Assembly (NCBI RefSeq): GCF_051131705.1
Contig: NZ_CP180316.1
Coordinates: forward strand, 2,480,001-2,544,000
Source: Arthrobacter_M sp030063245
Lineage (GTDB): Bacteria > Actinomycetota > Actinomycetes > Actinomycetales > Micrococcaceae
Length of the DNA stretch: 64,000 bases
Reading direction: 5' to 3'
Shown: piece after piece, positions 53,030-62,174 of the stretch
How the letters are laid out: each line of letters begins with the position of its first letter
Numbering within the stretch: the stretch's first letter is position 1
The notes under the pieces: model-generated
The model's database searches: none
The model's input: only the letters and a program-made list of their open reading frames with translations
Told to the model about the DNA's origin: nothing
Translations under genes and position numbers: made by a program

Positions 53030-53487
53030 CCGACCCGCTGCACTCCTCGTCGGGGGCAACGGCCGCCGGTGGTCAGATACCTGAACGTACGAGCGCGGCC
53101 GAGGCCAAGGCCACATCGACGTCGCTCGGCGATCTGCTCGGCGAAGTCAGCCAGGATATTTCCACCCTGATGAGGCAGGAGGTGGAACTCGCCAAGGCCG
53201 AACTCCGCGAGTCGGCCAGCCGGGCGGGAAAAGGCGCGGGAATGTTCGCCGGCGCGTCGGAGGCCGCACGGTTCTGCCTGCTCTTCCTCTCCGTTGCGCT
53301 GTGGGCAGCCCTGGCACAACCGCTCAGCGCTGGATGGTCGGCCGTGATTGTGGCCGTCATTTGGGCCATCATCGCCGCCATTCTGGCATTCATGGGTAAG
53401 CGCGAGATATCAGCCATCCGCGGGCTTCCCCGCACCACCGAAACCGTTCAAGAAATCCCCGCGGCGCTGAAGCCCGGAAAGGACTAG
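53026..53487 (+). CDS. Phage-holin-like (DUF1469-type) membrane protein
   Basis: The 153-residue protein has an amphipathic segment LGDLLGEVSQDISTLMRQEV then ELAKAELRE, and two membrane helices (about 80-98 and 104-122), followed by a basic tail. This is the actinobacterial holin superfamily III / DUF1469 pattern. Despite the name there is no phage context. Its ATG overlaps the preceding stop by four bases and the DUF3618 gene follows 2 bp later. Confidence 0.88.
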   Translation: MTDPLHSSSGATAAGGQIPERTSAAEAKATSTSLGDLLGEVSQDISTLMRQEVELAKAELRESASRAGKGAGMFAGASEAARFCLLFLSVALWAALAQPLSAGWSAVIVAVIWAIIAAILAFMGKREISAIRGLPRTTETVQEIPAALKPGKD

Positions 53488-53489
53488 TC

Positions 53490-54065
53490 ATGAGCCAGAC
53501 ACCTGAGGAAATCCGACGGGAAATTGACAATACCCGAGGCCGGTTGAGCACCGACGTCGACGCAATGGCCGACAAGGTCAATCCGGCCAACGTGGCCCAC
53601 CGCCAGACCGAGAAGGTCCGCAACACGCTCCGCCAGACCAAGGAGCGGATCATGGGGGCTGCTGATGACGCCTCGGATTCAGCGCAGCAAACGGCACAGG
53701 ACGCCGGCGAGACCGTCCGTTCGATGCCCGGCAAAATCAGCTCACAAACCCAAGGCAATCCCTTGGCCGCGGGTCTGATCGCCTTCGGCGCCGGTTGGCT
53801 CTTGTCGGCACTGATTCCGGCCAGCGATGCCGAAAAGCACCTCGCCTCGGTGGCAAAGGACAAAGCACAGCCGTTGATCGACGAGGTCACGGATGCGGCG
53901 AAACAGGTCGCGGGCGATATGCAGGAGCCAGCTCGGAATGCCGTGGAGGAGGTCAAGGGCACGGCTCAGCATTCCGCGGAAACGATCAAATCGGAGGCCA
54001 CCTCCGCTGCCTCTGATGTGGGCGGCCGCGCCCAGGAGGCACGCGACAACCTGCAGTCCAGCTAG
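53490..54065 (+). CDS. DUF3618 domain protein
   Basis: The 191-residue protein begins PEEIRREIDNTRGRLSTDVD, the DUF3618 hallmark, continues DAMADKVNPANVAHRQTEK, then has a membrane helix (LAAGLIAFGAGWLLSALIP) and an Ala/Glu/Lys-rich amphipathic tail. It is the third gene of the set with the amphipathic and holin-like proteins, and all three share the plan of amphipathic helix plus membrane anchor, suggesting a joint role at the membrane. A strong hairpin follows the stop codon. Confidence 0.92.
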   Translation: MSQTPEEIRREIDNTRGRLSTDVDAMADKVNPANVAHRQTEKVRNTLRQTKERIMGAADDASDSAQQTAQDAGETVRSMPGKISSQTQGNPLAAGLIAFGAGWLLSALIPASDAEKHLASVAKDKAQPLIDEVTDAAKQVAGDMQEPARNAVEEVKGTAQHSAETIKSEATSAASDVGGRAQEARDNLQSS

Positions 54066-54084
54066 ACCTTACGGATCTGCGCTT

Positions 54085-54108
54085 GGGGCCCGGCTAGTGC
54101 CGGGCCCC
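54085..54108 (+). terminator. Hairpin after the DUF3618 gene
   Basis: GGGGCCCGGC and GCCGGGCCCC form perfect 10-bp arms with a TAGT loop. No T run follows. Confidence 0.8.
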
Positions 54109-54133
54109 GGCGGAGTTCCGCTGTAGGCCCCTG

Positions 54134-55327
54134 TCAGTTCACTGTGGGCTGCCAGGGCCGCAGTACCACCTTAATGCAGCCGCCTTCTTTCTTTTGGAAC
54201 TTCTCATACATGGCAGGCGCCTCGTCCAGTCCGACCGTGTCAGTCACCAGATCCGTCACACCCAGCGGGTCCGAAGCGTCTTCAACCAAGGGCAGCAACT
54301 CGTCAATCCAGCGTTTGACGTTGCACTGTCCCATCCGCAGCTGGACCTGCTTATCGAACATGGTCATCAGCGGCATGGGGCTGATCCGGCCTCCGTAGAC
54401 TCCGCTCAAGGACACCGTTCCACCGCGGCGGACCGCCTCCAGCGCGGCATGGAGTGCGCTCATCCGGTCCACTCCGACCGTTTCGATGGCCTTTCTGGCC
54501 AGTTTGTCCGGCAGCAGTCCGGCGGCGGTCTGTGCGAAGGCCTCCAAGGGTGCGCCGTGGGCTTCCATGCCAACGGCGTCCACCACCGCGTCGGGGCCTC
54601 TCCCGTATGTCAGGTCACGGAGCCTGTCGCCGATGTCCTGGGCATAATCGAGCGTCTGCACTCCGTGCCGGCTAGCCATGGTCCGGCGTTCGGTGACCGG
54701 ATCGACGCCAATGACCCGAAAGCCGAGGTGCCTGCCGATGCGGGTGGCGAACTGGCCCACCGGTCCCAGCCCAAGAACGGCCAAGGTGCCGCCGTCGGGT
54801 ACATCGGCATACTGCACAGCCTGCCACGCCGTGGGGAGAATGTCGGAGAGGAAAAGATACCGTTCGTCCGGAAGCTCCTGCCCCACCTTGATCGGACCGT
54901 AGTCGGCGTGCGGGACGCGCAGGTACTGCGCCTGGCCGCCGGGGACGGAACCGTAGAGTTCGGAATAGCCAAAAATCGCCGCCCCAGTGCCCTGCTTGCG
55001 GACCTGCGTCACTTCGCACTGTGACTGCAGCCCCTTTGAGCACATGTAACAGTGCCCGCAGGAAATATTGAAGGGAATGACGACGCGGTCGCCCTTGTGC
55101 AGGTTCGTGATGCCGGTGCCCAGCTCCTCCACGATTCCGATGGGTTCGTGGCCCAGCACGTCGCCTTTATGCATATATGGACCCAGCACCTCGTACAGAT
55201 GCAGATCGGAGCCACAGACTGCACTGGAGGTGACTCGGATCACCGCATCCGTCGGTTCCTGGATGACCGGATCCGGCACCTCCTCCACACTCAGTGATCG
55301 CCGTCCCTGCCATGTCAAAGCCTTCAC
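54134..55327 (-). CDS. Zinc-dependent alcohol dehydrogenase, formaldehyde-dehydrogenase-like
   Basis: The 397-residue protein has the catalytic zinc ligands C38 (VCGSDLH) and H60 (LGHEPIG), the structural zinc cysteines C90, C93, C96 and C104 (CGHCYMC and SQC), and the NAD site VLGLGPVGQFATRIGR. The pattern matches the glutathione-independent formaldehyde dehydrogenase-like class, though the true substrate is unknown. The start is GTG at 55327, with GAGGAGG 7-8 nt upstream; another GTG one codon earlier is possible. It converges with the three-gene envelope set. Confidence 0.92.
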   Translation of the reverse strand: MKALTWQGRRSLSVEEVPDPVIQEPTDAVIRVTSSAVCGSDLHLYEVLGPYMHKGDVLGHEPIGIVEELGTGITNLHKGDRVVIPFNISCGHCYMCSKGLQSQCEVTQVRKQGTGAAIFGYSELYGSVPGGQAQYLRVPHADYGPIKVGQELPDERYLFLSDILPTAWQAVQYADVPDGGTLAVLGLGPVGQFATRIGRHLGFRVIGVDPVTERRTMASRHGVQTLDYAQDIGDRLRDLTYGRGPDAVVDAVGMEAHGAPLEAFAQTAAGLLPDKLARKAIETVGVDRMSALHAALEAVRRGGTVSLSGVYGGRISPMPLMTMFDKQVQLRMGQCNVKRWIDELLPLVEDASDPLGVTDLVTDTVGLDEAPAMYEKFQKKEGGCIKVVLRPWQPTVN

Positions 55328-55549
55328 CACAACCTCCTCGTTGCCCCCGGCATGCGACCGGTCCATTGGGATACATCGACCTGTCGCCCGGTTGCATCGT
55401 CCGGTTTGGCATGCCCATGCATCCGGCCGAAATCCGGCCTGAGCCTAAACCTAACCCCTCCGGCCGCCAGGTGCTAAGCATGCTGGCGAAATGGGCGGGT
55501 TGGCGGGATACTGGGTAGCGATAAGCGCAACGTCACTCAAGGAGACCAC

Positions 55550-56071
55550 ATGGACAGCAATCAGCCTTCCAAGGGCGGGACGGACGACGACGTCCTGGCC
55601 GGCTACCTGCACATCCACCTGGTGGCGGCATCCTCCGGCGAGCGGTTGTTCGAACAATCGGTGAAAACGTGGAACGGAACCGGCCTCGAAGAGCAGCTCA
55701 CGCGGATGACGGCGGACGTGGCCGCTGACAAGGAATCGCTGGAAACCATCAGCCACGAGCTGGGCCTGCACATGCCAGCGTACAAGGAGGCCGCGGCTTG
55801 GGTTGGCGCGCAGGCCTCCAAGCTGGGTCCGCTGAACCCGCTGCACCGCAGGGGCGGTCTGGGCAGTCAGCTGGAATTGGAGGCGCTGTTGAGCGCGGTG
55901 ACCGGAAAATCCCTGCTCTGGAAGACGCTGCTCACCCTCGCGCAGGAAGACCAGCGCATTGACAAAGACCGGGTCGGAGCCCTGCTGGAGCGGGCGCAGA
56001 GACAAATTGCCGGGCTTGACGAAATGCTCAGGGCTACGGTCCCGGAGCGCTTCCGGGTTTCGGATCACTGA
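55550..56071 (+). CDS. Conserved helical hypothetical protein
   Basis: The 173-residue protein is helical, with LAGYLHIHLVAASSGERLFE, then ESLETISHELGLHMPAYKEA, and GGLGSQLELEALLSAVTGKS. The pattern of two long helix pairs suggests a ferritin-like bundle, but metal ligands are not evident and the family is not recognised. AAGGAG lies 6 nt before the ATG. The 3' end overlaps the convergent malQ by 38 bp. Confidence 0.75.
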   Translation: MDSNQPSKGGTDDDVLAGYLHIHLVAASSGERLFEQSVKTWNGTGLEEQLTRMTADVAADKESLETISHELGLHMPAYKEAAAWVGAQASKLGPLNPLHRRGGLGSQLELEALLSAVTGKSLLWKTLLTLAQEDQRIDKDRVGALLERAQRQIAGLDEMLRATVPERFRVSDH

Positions 56072-58308
56072 CGGGCTCCTGCACCGCCGCCACCAGTGCG
56101 GCAAAGCGCCGGTTATCGGCCAGTTCGTCGATCAGAACAGCCTTTCCGTCCGGACCTGCCAGCGGGATGCGCCAGTTCGGATATTCGTCGTGGGTGCCAG
56201 GTTGGTTCTGCGTCCGCCGCTCGCCGACGGCGTCCACCAGTGCGACACCGAGCAATGACGACGGCGTCGCAGCGGTGAAGGCGTACAGTGCCTCCACGGT
56301 CCGCTGCACGCGGGCTTCCTCAGGAACCGGGGCCCGTCCTTCGTCGTTGGCTCCCGCGTCTGCTGCAGGCCTGTCCCGGGCACCGTCGCCGGCCGCATCG
56401 GCCTCGTGCTCGTCCACCGGCAGGAATCCGCGCGCGCGCAGGAGGGCAAAAACGGCTTCCTGCGAGGCTGCGTCCGCGGCGCGCTCCAGTTCCACCGGCC
56501 GGCTGAGCAGCCCCAACGATTCCCGCAGCGCCACGTGTTCGCCTGCCAAATACCCGGCCGTGGGCGGGAGGTCGTGGGTGTTGACGCTGGTGAGGCAGGC
56601 CTGTCGGTATTTCTCCGGCGGCAACGGTGCCCCGTGCTCGCTTTCGAACCATAGGATGGACGTCCCGAAGATTCCGCGCTCGGCCAGGTAGTCCTGGACG
56701 GAGGGCTCAAAGACTCCCAGATCCTCGCCGATCACGACCGCCCCCGCCCGCTGGGCCTCCAGCGCGAGTATCCCGATCAGCGCCTCATGATTGTAATAGA
56801 CGTAGGCGCCCTCGCCCGGGCCGGCTCCCGCCGGGATCCACCAGAGCCGGAAAAGCCCCAGAATGTGGTCCACCCGGATGCCGCCGGCGTGCCGGAGAAT
56901 GGTGCGGAGCATGTCCCGGTACGGGAGGTAGCCGGCTTCCTCCAGCCGCGCGGGATGCCATGGGGGCTGGCTCCAGTTCTGTCCCTGCTGGTTGAACATA
57001 TCCGGTGGCGCACCCACCGTGACGCCGTGGGCCAGCACGCCGTTGAGGGTCCACGCATCGGCCCCGCGGGCATCCACCCCCACGGCCAGATCATGCACGA
57101 CGCCGATCCGCATCCCAGCGTCCTTCGCTGCCCGCTGCGCCGTCTGGAGCTGCTGATCGCAGATCCACTGCATCCAGCGGTAAAAACCTATCCGCTCTCC
57201 CAATTCCTCCCGCTGCGCCTCTGCGTAGACCGTCTGCGGACCTGCGAGCCGATCCGCCCACTCCGGAGCACCCGGGGGGGAACTTCTCGGTAAGGGCGCA
57301 CCAGAGCGCAAAATCCTCCAAGCCCTGTCCGTGGAACGTCACGAATGTCTTGAATTCACGCGCCCGCGCCGGACCGAGTTTGACCGCGTGGATATGTTCC
57401 AGCGCGGCGAGCTTCGCCGCATACGTGGCATCGCGGTCCAACATGTCCGCCTCATGGTTTGACCGATGGAGGCGTTCGGCGAGCAACTCGACCTCGGCCC
57501 TGGGACCGGCCGGGAGGTAGCCGTACTCCGGGATATTCTCGACGCGGATGTACAGCGGATGAAAGAATCGCCGGGTGCTGGGCAGGTAGGGTGAGGGTTC
57601 CACCGGAGGCACCGGCCCGCCAGCGTGCAGCGGGTTGACCAGCACAAATCCGGCTCCGTGCTGCGCACCGGAAATCACCGCCAGGTCCGCCAGGTCGGCG
57701 AAATCGCCGATCCCCCAGGAACGCGTGGACCGGACGGAATACAGCTGTGCGGTCAGACCCCAGCTGCGGTGCCCGGCCAGTTCCGCCGTCGTGCCCAGCC
57801 GCCGCGGCGTGATCACCAGAGCGCACTCGGCCCAATCGCCGTCGTTCTGGGCATGGAGTACGTGCCATCCCAGCGGCAGGTCCTCCGGCACAGCGAAGGT
57901 GGCCCGGCCGGTGAGGACGCCGTCAACTTCCCGGGGCTCCACCCAGTCGTCGCGCTGCAGCACATCGCGGTGGCCGCCGTCCTCGGCGGTAATCCAGACG
58001 CTGACCTCGCTGCCATGGGTGACGTGGACGGGGACGTGGAATTCCTGCCCTTCCTGAAGAACGACGACGGGAGGCAGCAAGCGCCGCCACGGCGCCTGGT
58101 CCTGCTTCAACAGGGAGCTGCGGATTTCCTCCGGCGTGTCCGCCGGAACATCCAGGGCCCGCAGGATCCGGCGCAGGGTGGCGGCCGCGACCTGCCGCTC
58201 AATGCCGTCCCAGCCGCGCTGGGACGTGCCCACTCCGTGCCCCCGTGCCAGCCGCAGCAGCGCCTGCGAATGTAGTGCGGTCGGGTCGGAATCCGGAGCA
58301 TCAGCCAT
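56034..58308 (-). pseudogene. malQ: 4-alpha-glucanotransferase, frameshifted in a C7 run
   Basis: MalQ transfers glucan segments in maltodextrin and glycogen metabolism. The 5' part (from ATG 58308) carries the N-terminal domain, YSVRSTRSWGIGDFADL and FKTFVTFHGQGLEDFALWCA. After TEKFPPG the frame is lost. The 3' part continues in another frame with EWADRLAGPQTVYAEAQREE, the catalytic GIRVDHILGLFRLWWIP and VVIGEDLGVFEP blocks, and NTHDLPPTAGYLAGEH. The break is at 57274-57280, where seven C (minus strand) stand where six would keep frame. Without the extra base it would be a normal protein of about 757 residues. It may be intact in reality (sequencing error) or switched by slippage. A Glu/Ala/Asp-rich insert lies near the C-terminus. 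Confidence 0.92.
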
Positions 58309-58551
58309 GCGCCCTACTCTATTGGGTCTGCGGTCGTCCGCTCCATCGGGCCCGGCCGTCCGCTCCGCCGGGCCCGGCCGTCCGCAGGGTTTGGGACGGT
58401 TTCAGGTTCCAGGTCCACCAGCCACGCCGGTAAATTCCCCGGCCACGGACGGCCGGTCGGCAGCGGCACCGAGAATGGAAGACAACGAGAATGGTTAAGC
58501 GCAGACCCCGTGTTATTAGAGTGGCTCATGGAAGCAACGGAAGGAACCACA

Positions 58552-59205
58552 ATGTCTCGTATTGCCCTCATCGGAGGCCACGGCAAGATCGCCCTGGAAC
58601 TCGCCCGGATTCTCACCGGCGCAGGACACGAAGTAAGCTCCCTGTTCCGCAACCCCGCGCACGGCGACGACGTCACGGCAACGGGCGCCACCGCCGTCAT
58701 CGCCGACATCGAGAACCTTTCCGTTGCGCAGCTGACGGACAAACTCGCCGGACACGATGCCATTGTCTTTTCCGCCGGAGCGGGCGGCGGCTCGGCGCCC
58801 CGCACGTACGCCGTGGACCGGGACGCGGCGATCCGGACCATGGATGCCGCGGGGGAAGCGGGCGTGCGGCGCTATGTCATAGTGTCCTACCTGGGCGCCC
58901 GGCCGGACCACGGCGTGCCCGAAGACAACAGCTTCTTCGCCTATGCCGAGGCCAAGGCGGCCGCGGACAGCTACCTGCGGGGCACGTCTCTCGCATGGAC
59001 CATTCTGGCTCCCAGCACGCTGACCCTGGCCGAGGGCACCGGATTAATCGAAACAGGACCGGACCTCGAAGGCACGGACGTGGCTCGCCAGGACGTGGCA
59101 CGCGTGGCGGCCGGCGTACTGGACCGACCCGGGACCGCCGGCAGGACAATTCCGTTCAACAAGGGTGGCACGCCGATTGATCAGGCGCTGGACGCTCTCG
59201 GGTAA
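58552..59205 (+). CDS. NAD(P)-binding atypical SDR (YwnB-like)
   Basis: The 217-residue protein starts SRIALIGGHGKIALELARIL, the glycine-rich nucleotide-binding loop of atypical short-chain dehydrogenases, and has FSAGAGGG, RYVIVSYLGARPDH and the WTILAPSTLT block. The catalytic Tyr-Lys pair may be Y-AEAK. GGAAGGA lies about 7 nt before the ATG at 58552. Substrate unknown; relatives include flavin-reductase-like and NAD(P)H-sensing proteins. Confidence 0.88.
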   Translation: MSRIALIGGHGKIALELARILTGAGHEVSSLFRNPAHGDDVTATGATAVIADIENLSVAQLTDKLAGHDAIVFSAGAGGGSAPRTYAVDRDAAIRTMDAAGEAGVRRYVIVSYLGARPDHGVPEDNSFFAYAEAKAAADSYLRGTSLAWTILAPSTLTLAEGTGLIETGPDLEGTDVARQDVARVAAGVLDRPGTAGRTIPFNKGGTPIDQALDALG

Positions 59206-59231
59206 GCGCTCCGGACTTAGGAGCGCTTACC
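59201..59231 (+). terminator. Hairpin after the atypical SDR gene
   Basis: GGTAAGCGCTCC and GGAGCGCTTACC are perfect 12-bp arms around GGACTTA; the stem overlaps the stop codon. Confidence 0.85.
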
Positions 59232-59460
59232 GGACCGGGCGTGCGGGCAGCGGTGGACGGGCATGGGGTGGGCCGAAGTCATGGGGCATTCTCATCCCTG
59301 TTTGCTTTTTGGGTTGGGCGTCCTGCACACTTTTAACGGTCCGCCACGGCGGACCGCCTGCTTTAAACCCTCGACAGTTTCGCCCCAGTCAAGGGATAAA
59401 GCCCAACGGCGGCGTCGGCCACAGATCGGCGCGGACACAACGATCAGAATCGGAAACACC

Positions 59461-59679
59461 ATGATTGAAACCACTTCAGACCATACCCTGCGGGTAACGG
59501 TCAACGACAAAGCCAACATGGACGACGAAATCAGCGCGGCCGTCGACATGGCGCGGGAGAACGCGATGAAGGACCGCCGGCGTGGCATCCTGGTCACCCG
59601 AGAGGGCTTAGCTTCCTTTACGGTCGCCGTCAGCAATGAGGTCCCATATGGGATTACCCAAGAAAAGTACGCTTGCTGA
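59461..59679 (+). CDS. Small hypothetical protein
   Basis: The 72-residue protein reads TLRVTVNDKANMDDEISAAV followed by MARENAMKDRRRGILVTREG and ends in VPYGITQEKYAC. It looks like a compact alpha/beta domain. Short proteins of this type occur in Arthrobacter relatives; no function is known. The ribosome binding site is weak (GGAA). An upstream longer frame has no supporting features. Confidence 0.6.
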   Translation: MIETTSDHTLRVTVNDKANMDDEISAAVDMARENAMKDRRRGILVTREGLASFTVAVSNEVPYGITQEKYAC

Positions 59680-59682
59680 CGG

Positions 59683-60246
59683 TCAGTGAGCCTTCCAGTC
59701 CCTGGCCAGCACCGCGTAAATCAACTCGGTGGTCCACTCACCCTTGAGGAAATAGTTCTCCGCCAGCCGGGCTTCGCGGAGCATCCCCAAGCGCTCGCAG
59801 ACGGCCGTCGAGGCAGTGTTACGTTCGTCCAATCGGGCCTGTACCCGGTGGAAATTCAGCTGACCAAAGGCCAGGTCAAGCACGGCCGCCGCCGCCTCGG
59901 TCGCGTAACCATTGCCCCGTCCTGCCGGGGTTAACGTCCAGCCGATCTCGCCGGTTTTGGGCTCTTTGTCCCCGCCCAGATCCCATTTCAGGGCGATCTC
60001 GCCGAGAAACCCGGGTTTGTCGGCCGCCTCGATGGCAAACGCCGCCCAATCACCGGGCTTGCTGAATCCGGCGTCGACGTACATCGCGATCCGTGCCATG
60101 CACTCGGTGTAGCTCCTCGGCTCGTTCAGTAGGTACCGCGCGGTATCGGGCAGCGACTGGTATGCGAAGAACGGATCAAGATCGGCGGCCGTGAAGCGGC
60201 GGAGCCGCAACCGTTGGGTGGCCGGGGGAAGGGGAAATTCAGCCAT
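59683..60246 (-). CDS. GNAT-family N-acetyltransferase (RimJ/RimL type)
   Basis: The 187-residue protein begins with RLRLRRFTAADLDPFFAYQS and contains the acetyl-CoA-binding GRGNGYATEAAAAVLDLAF and RVQARLDERNTASTAVCERLG, followed by GEWTTELIYAVL, the usual order for the RimJ/RimL group that acetylates protein N-termini or small amines. The substrate is unknown. The ATG at 60246 has GGAGAG about 12 nt upstream; an upstream GTG at 60276 is possible. Confidence 0.9.
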   Translation of the reverse strand: MAEFPLPPATQRLRLRRFTAADLDPFFAYQSLPDTARYLLNEPRSYTECMARIAMYVDAGFSKPGDWAAFAIEAADKPGFLGEIALKWDLGGDKEPKTGEIGWTLTPAGRGNGYATEAAAAVLDLAFGQLNFHRVQARLDERNTASTAVCERLGMLREARLAENYFLKGEWTTELIYAVLARDWKAH

Positions 60247-60330
60247 GGTCAGAGCGTACTCTCCGCTCTGCAGCACTACGCCCGTGCCGTGCCGTGCCGT
60301 GCCCTTGCCCTGCGCGGGCCCTACCGTGCA

Positions 60331-60828
60331 TCAACCCTCCGCAGCGGTCTTGAGGTTCTGCAGTGTCCTGCGGATGTTGCCACGTTGAAATCCGGCGAAA
60401 GTCCGGCCACGGGTGACGACCGCGTCGAATATCAGGGCGGCCACATCGGGCCAGGCCCGCCTGTCGTCGGTCCAGGTTTCCGTTACCCGCGTCCCCGCTT
60501 CCGCGGGCTCAAAACGATACTCCCAGGTGGCAATTGGTCCGCGCAGCCGCGGAGTCTCGAGCCCGATGGCATGCACCCTGAAACGGAATTTCCGTCCCCG
60601 CTCCGCCGCGGTCACGGTGCACTGAGTCGTCCATCCAAACCGCCCGCGCTTGTTGCGCCCGTCGAAGACCATGCCCACATACGCATTCGCGCGGTCGTCA
60701 TGGACGGTCGCGCCACGGTTTTCCGGGCTCCACTCCCCCATCCGCGCCACGTCGCTGATCCGGTCGTAGAGCGCGGCTGGACCGGCGCCGATGATGATGC
60801 TGTCTGAGACGCTGAACGTGCGTTTCAC
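60331..60828 (-). CDS. SRPBCC-family protein
   Basis: The 165-residue protein shows the START-like pattern: SDSIIIGAGPAALYDRISDV, then MGEWSPENRG, a middle strand block (GRKFRFRVHA) and RVTETWTDDRRA, ending with a C-terminal helix FAGFQRGNIRRTLQNLK. Such proteins bind hydrophobic ligands or act in polyketide or lipid chemistry; no ligand can be inferred. The GTG at 60828 has GGAGGGAG about 8 nt upstream, which decides the start within a longer frame. Confidence 0.88.
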   Translation of the reverse strand: MKRTFSVSDSIIIGAGPAALYDRISDVARMGEWSPENRGATVHDDRANAYVGMVFDGRNKRGRFGWTTQCTVTAAERGRKFRFRVHAIGLETPRLRGPIATWEYRFEPAEAGTRVTETWTDDRRAWPDVAALIFDAVVTRGRTFAGFQRGNIRRTLQNLKTAAEG

Positions 60829-61117
60829 GCGGTGACTCCCTCCATAGGCCTGCCAGGGCGCAGAGCTGCGAAGGCCTACGCTACCGCCTCTGGTTCCCGC
60901 CGTGGGCAAGAGGACCAGGACCGGACGCCGGGCCCGCCGCCGCCCGCGCCTGGTCGGAACTTGGGTACCCGCCGCCACGACGCGGCCGCGTACACGGTCC
61001 GGCACTATTGACGGTGGTCCTCCCGGAGACGGCATAGAATTGCGAGACTACGACATCAGCGGAACCGGGTCGCCGCACAAGCCGGCACCGGGGCGCGGGA
61101 GGGGATGCGGGACAGAC

Positions 61118-61963
61118 ATGACGGTGCTTATTGCCGGCTGCGGTGACCTCGGCACGGAGGCGGGCCTGCGGTTTGCTGCGGCAGGCCACCGGGTCGTGGG
61201 ATGGCGGCGTCGGCCGCAGAACCTGCCGTCGGGCATCGAAGGGGAGGCCGTGGACCTGACCGGGGAGCTGCCGGCGGTTCCCGCAGACGCCCGGATTGTC
61301 GTCTTCACCACCGCGGCTGGTGAGCGGACCGAGGCGGCGTACCGTGCCAGCTACCTGGACGTCGTGGCAAAGGTGCTCGGTGCCTTCGAGCGCGACGTCG
61401 TCCGGCCGGAGCGGGTCCTCTTCGTTTCCTCCACGGCGGTCTACGGTCGATCCGGCGGCGGGAGTGTTGATGAACAGACCCCGCCCGAGCCGGCGACGGC
61501 GACCGCCCGGATCCTGCGCGAAGCCGAGGAACTGCTGCACGCAATCCGGCCCGACGCCGTCGTACTGCGTTTGGCCGGAATTTACGGACCAGGACGCACG
61601 ATGCTGATCGACCAGGTGTCCAGTGGCAGCGCCCGGATCCCCGAGGGGCCCCAGTGCACCAACCGCATCCACCGTGACGACGCCGCCGCCGCAATCGTTC
61701 ACCTGACCACCGCGGTGCCGTCCCCCGGCACCATCTATCTCGGCACCGACGACTCCCCGGCGGAGCTCGGCGACGTCCTGACCTTTTTGGCCGGCGAACT
61801 CGGGCTGCCGCAGCCTCCCGTCGGAGCCGCCGGTGCTGCCGTGCGCGCCAGCAAGCGCTGCAGCAATGCCCTGCTGCGCGCCACCGGATTTAACTTCATG
61901 TATCCCAGCTACCGCGAGGGATATCGGGCAGTGCTGGCCGGCCACGGAGTACGCCACGGGTGA
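61118..61963 (+). CDS. NAD-dependent epimerase, YeeZ-like
   Basis: The 281-residue protein has the loop MTVLIAGCGDLGTEAGLRFA, VLFVSSTAVYGRSGGGSVDE with the Tyr of the catalytic pair, and NRIHRDDAAAAIVHL. GCGDLG and the shortened C-terminus match the YeeZ branch of extended SDRs. Substrate unknown. It is divergent from the SRPBCC gene and the ATG at 61118 begins the homologous region. A GGGAGGGG lies further upstream than usual, about 20 nt. Confidence 0.87.
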   Translation: MTVLIAGCGDLGTEAGLRFAAAGHRVVGWRRRPQNLPSGIEGEAVDLTGELPAVPADARIVVFTTAAGERTEAAYRASYLDVVAKVLGAFERDVVRPERVLFVSSTAVYGRSGGGSVDEQTPPEPATATARILREAEELLHAIRPDAVVLRLAGIYGPGRTMLIDQVSSGSARIPEGPQCTNRIHRDDAAAAIVHLTTAVPSPGTIYLGTDDSPAELGDVLTFLAGELGLPQPPVGAAGAAVRASKRCSNALLRATGFNFMYPSYREGYRAVLAGHGVRHG

Positions 61964-62174
61964 GGGCCGGTCGCAGCGCGCGCCCGGACGGCGGTCGGAT
62001 GGTCGTTATGTGCCAGGGCGGGCGGATCCGCCGGCTGGTCTTCGGGCGCTCGAAGCGCTCCACCGAAGGTGCGCAGGAGCCGACCCCCGGCCGCGAGCGC
62101 TGCAGGCGAAACGGTGACGACGTCGTCAATGGCGGCGGAGCCCTGTGTGCCCGACGGGGCTGCCAGCGGGACCG

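Noticed and set aside
53026..53487. Prophage holin
   Set aside because: The holin-like protein belongs to a chromosomal actinobacterial family and no lysin, capsid, tail or integrase gene is nearby.
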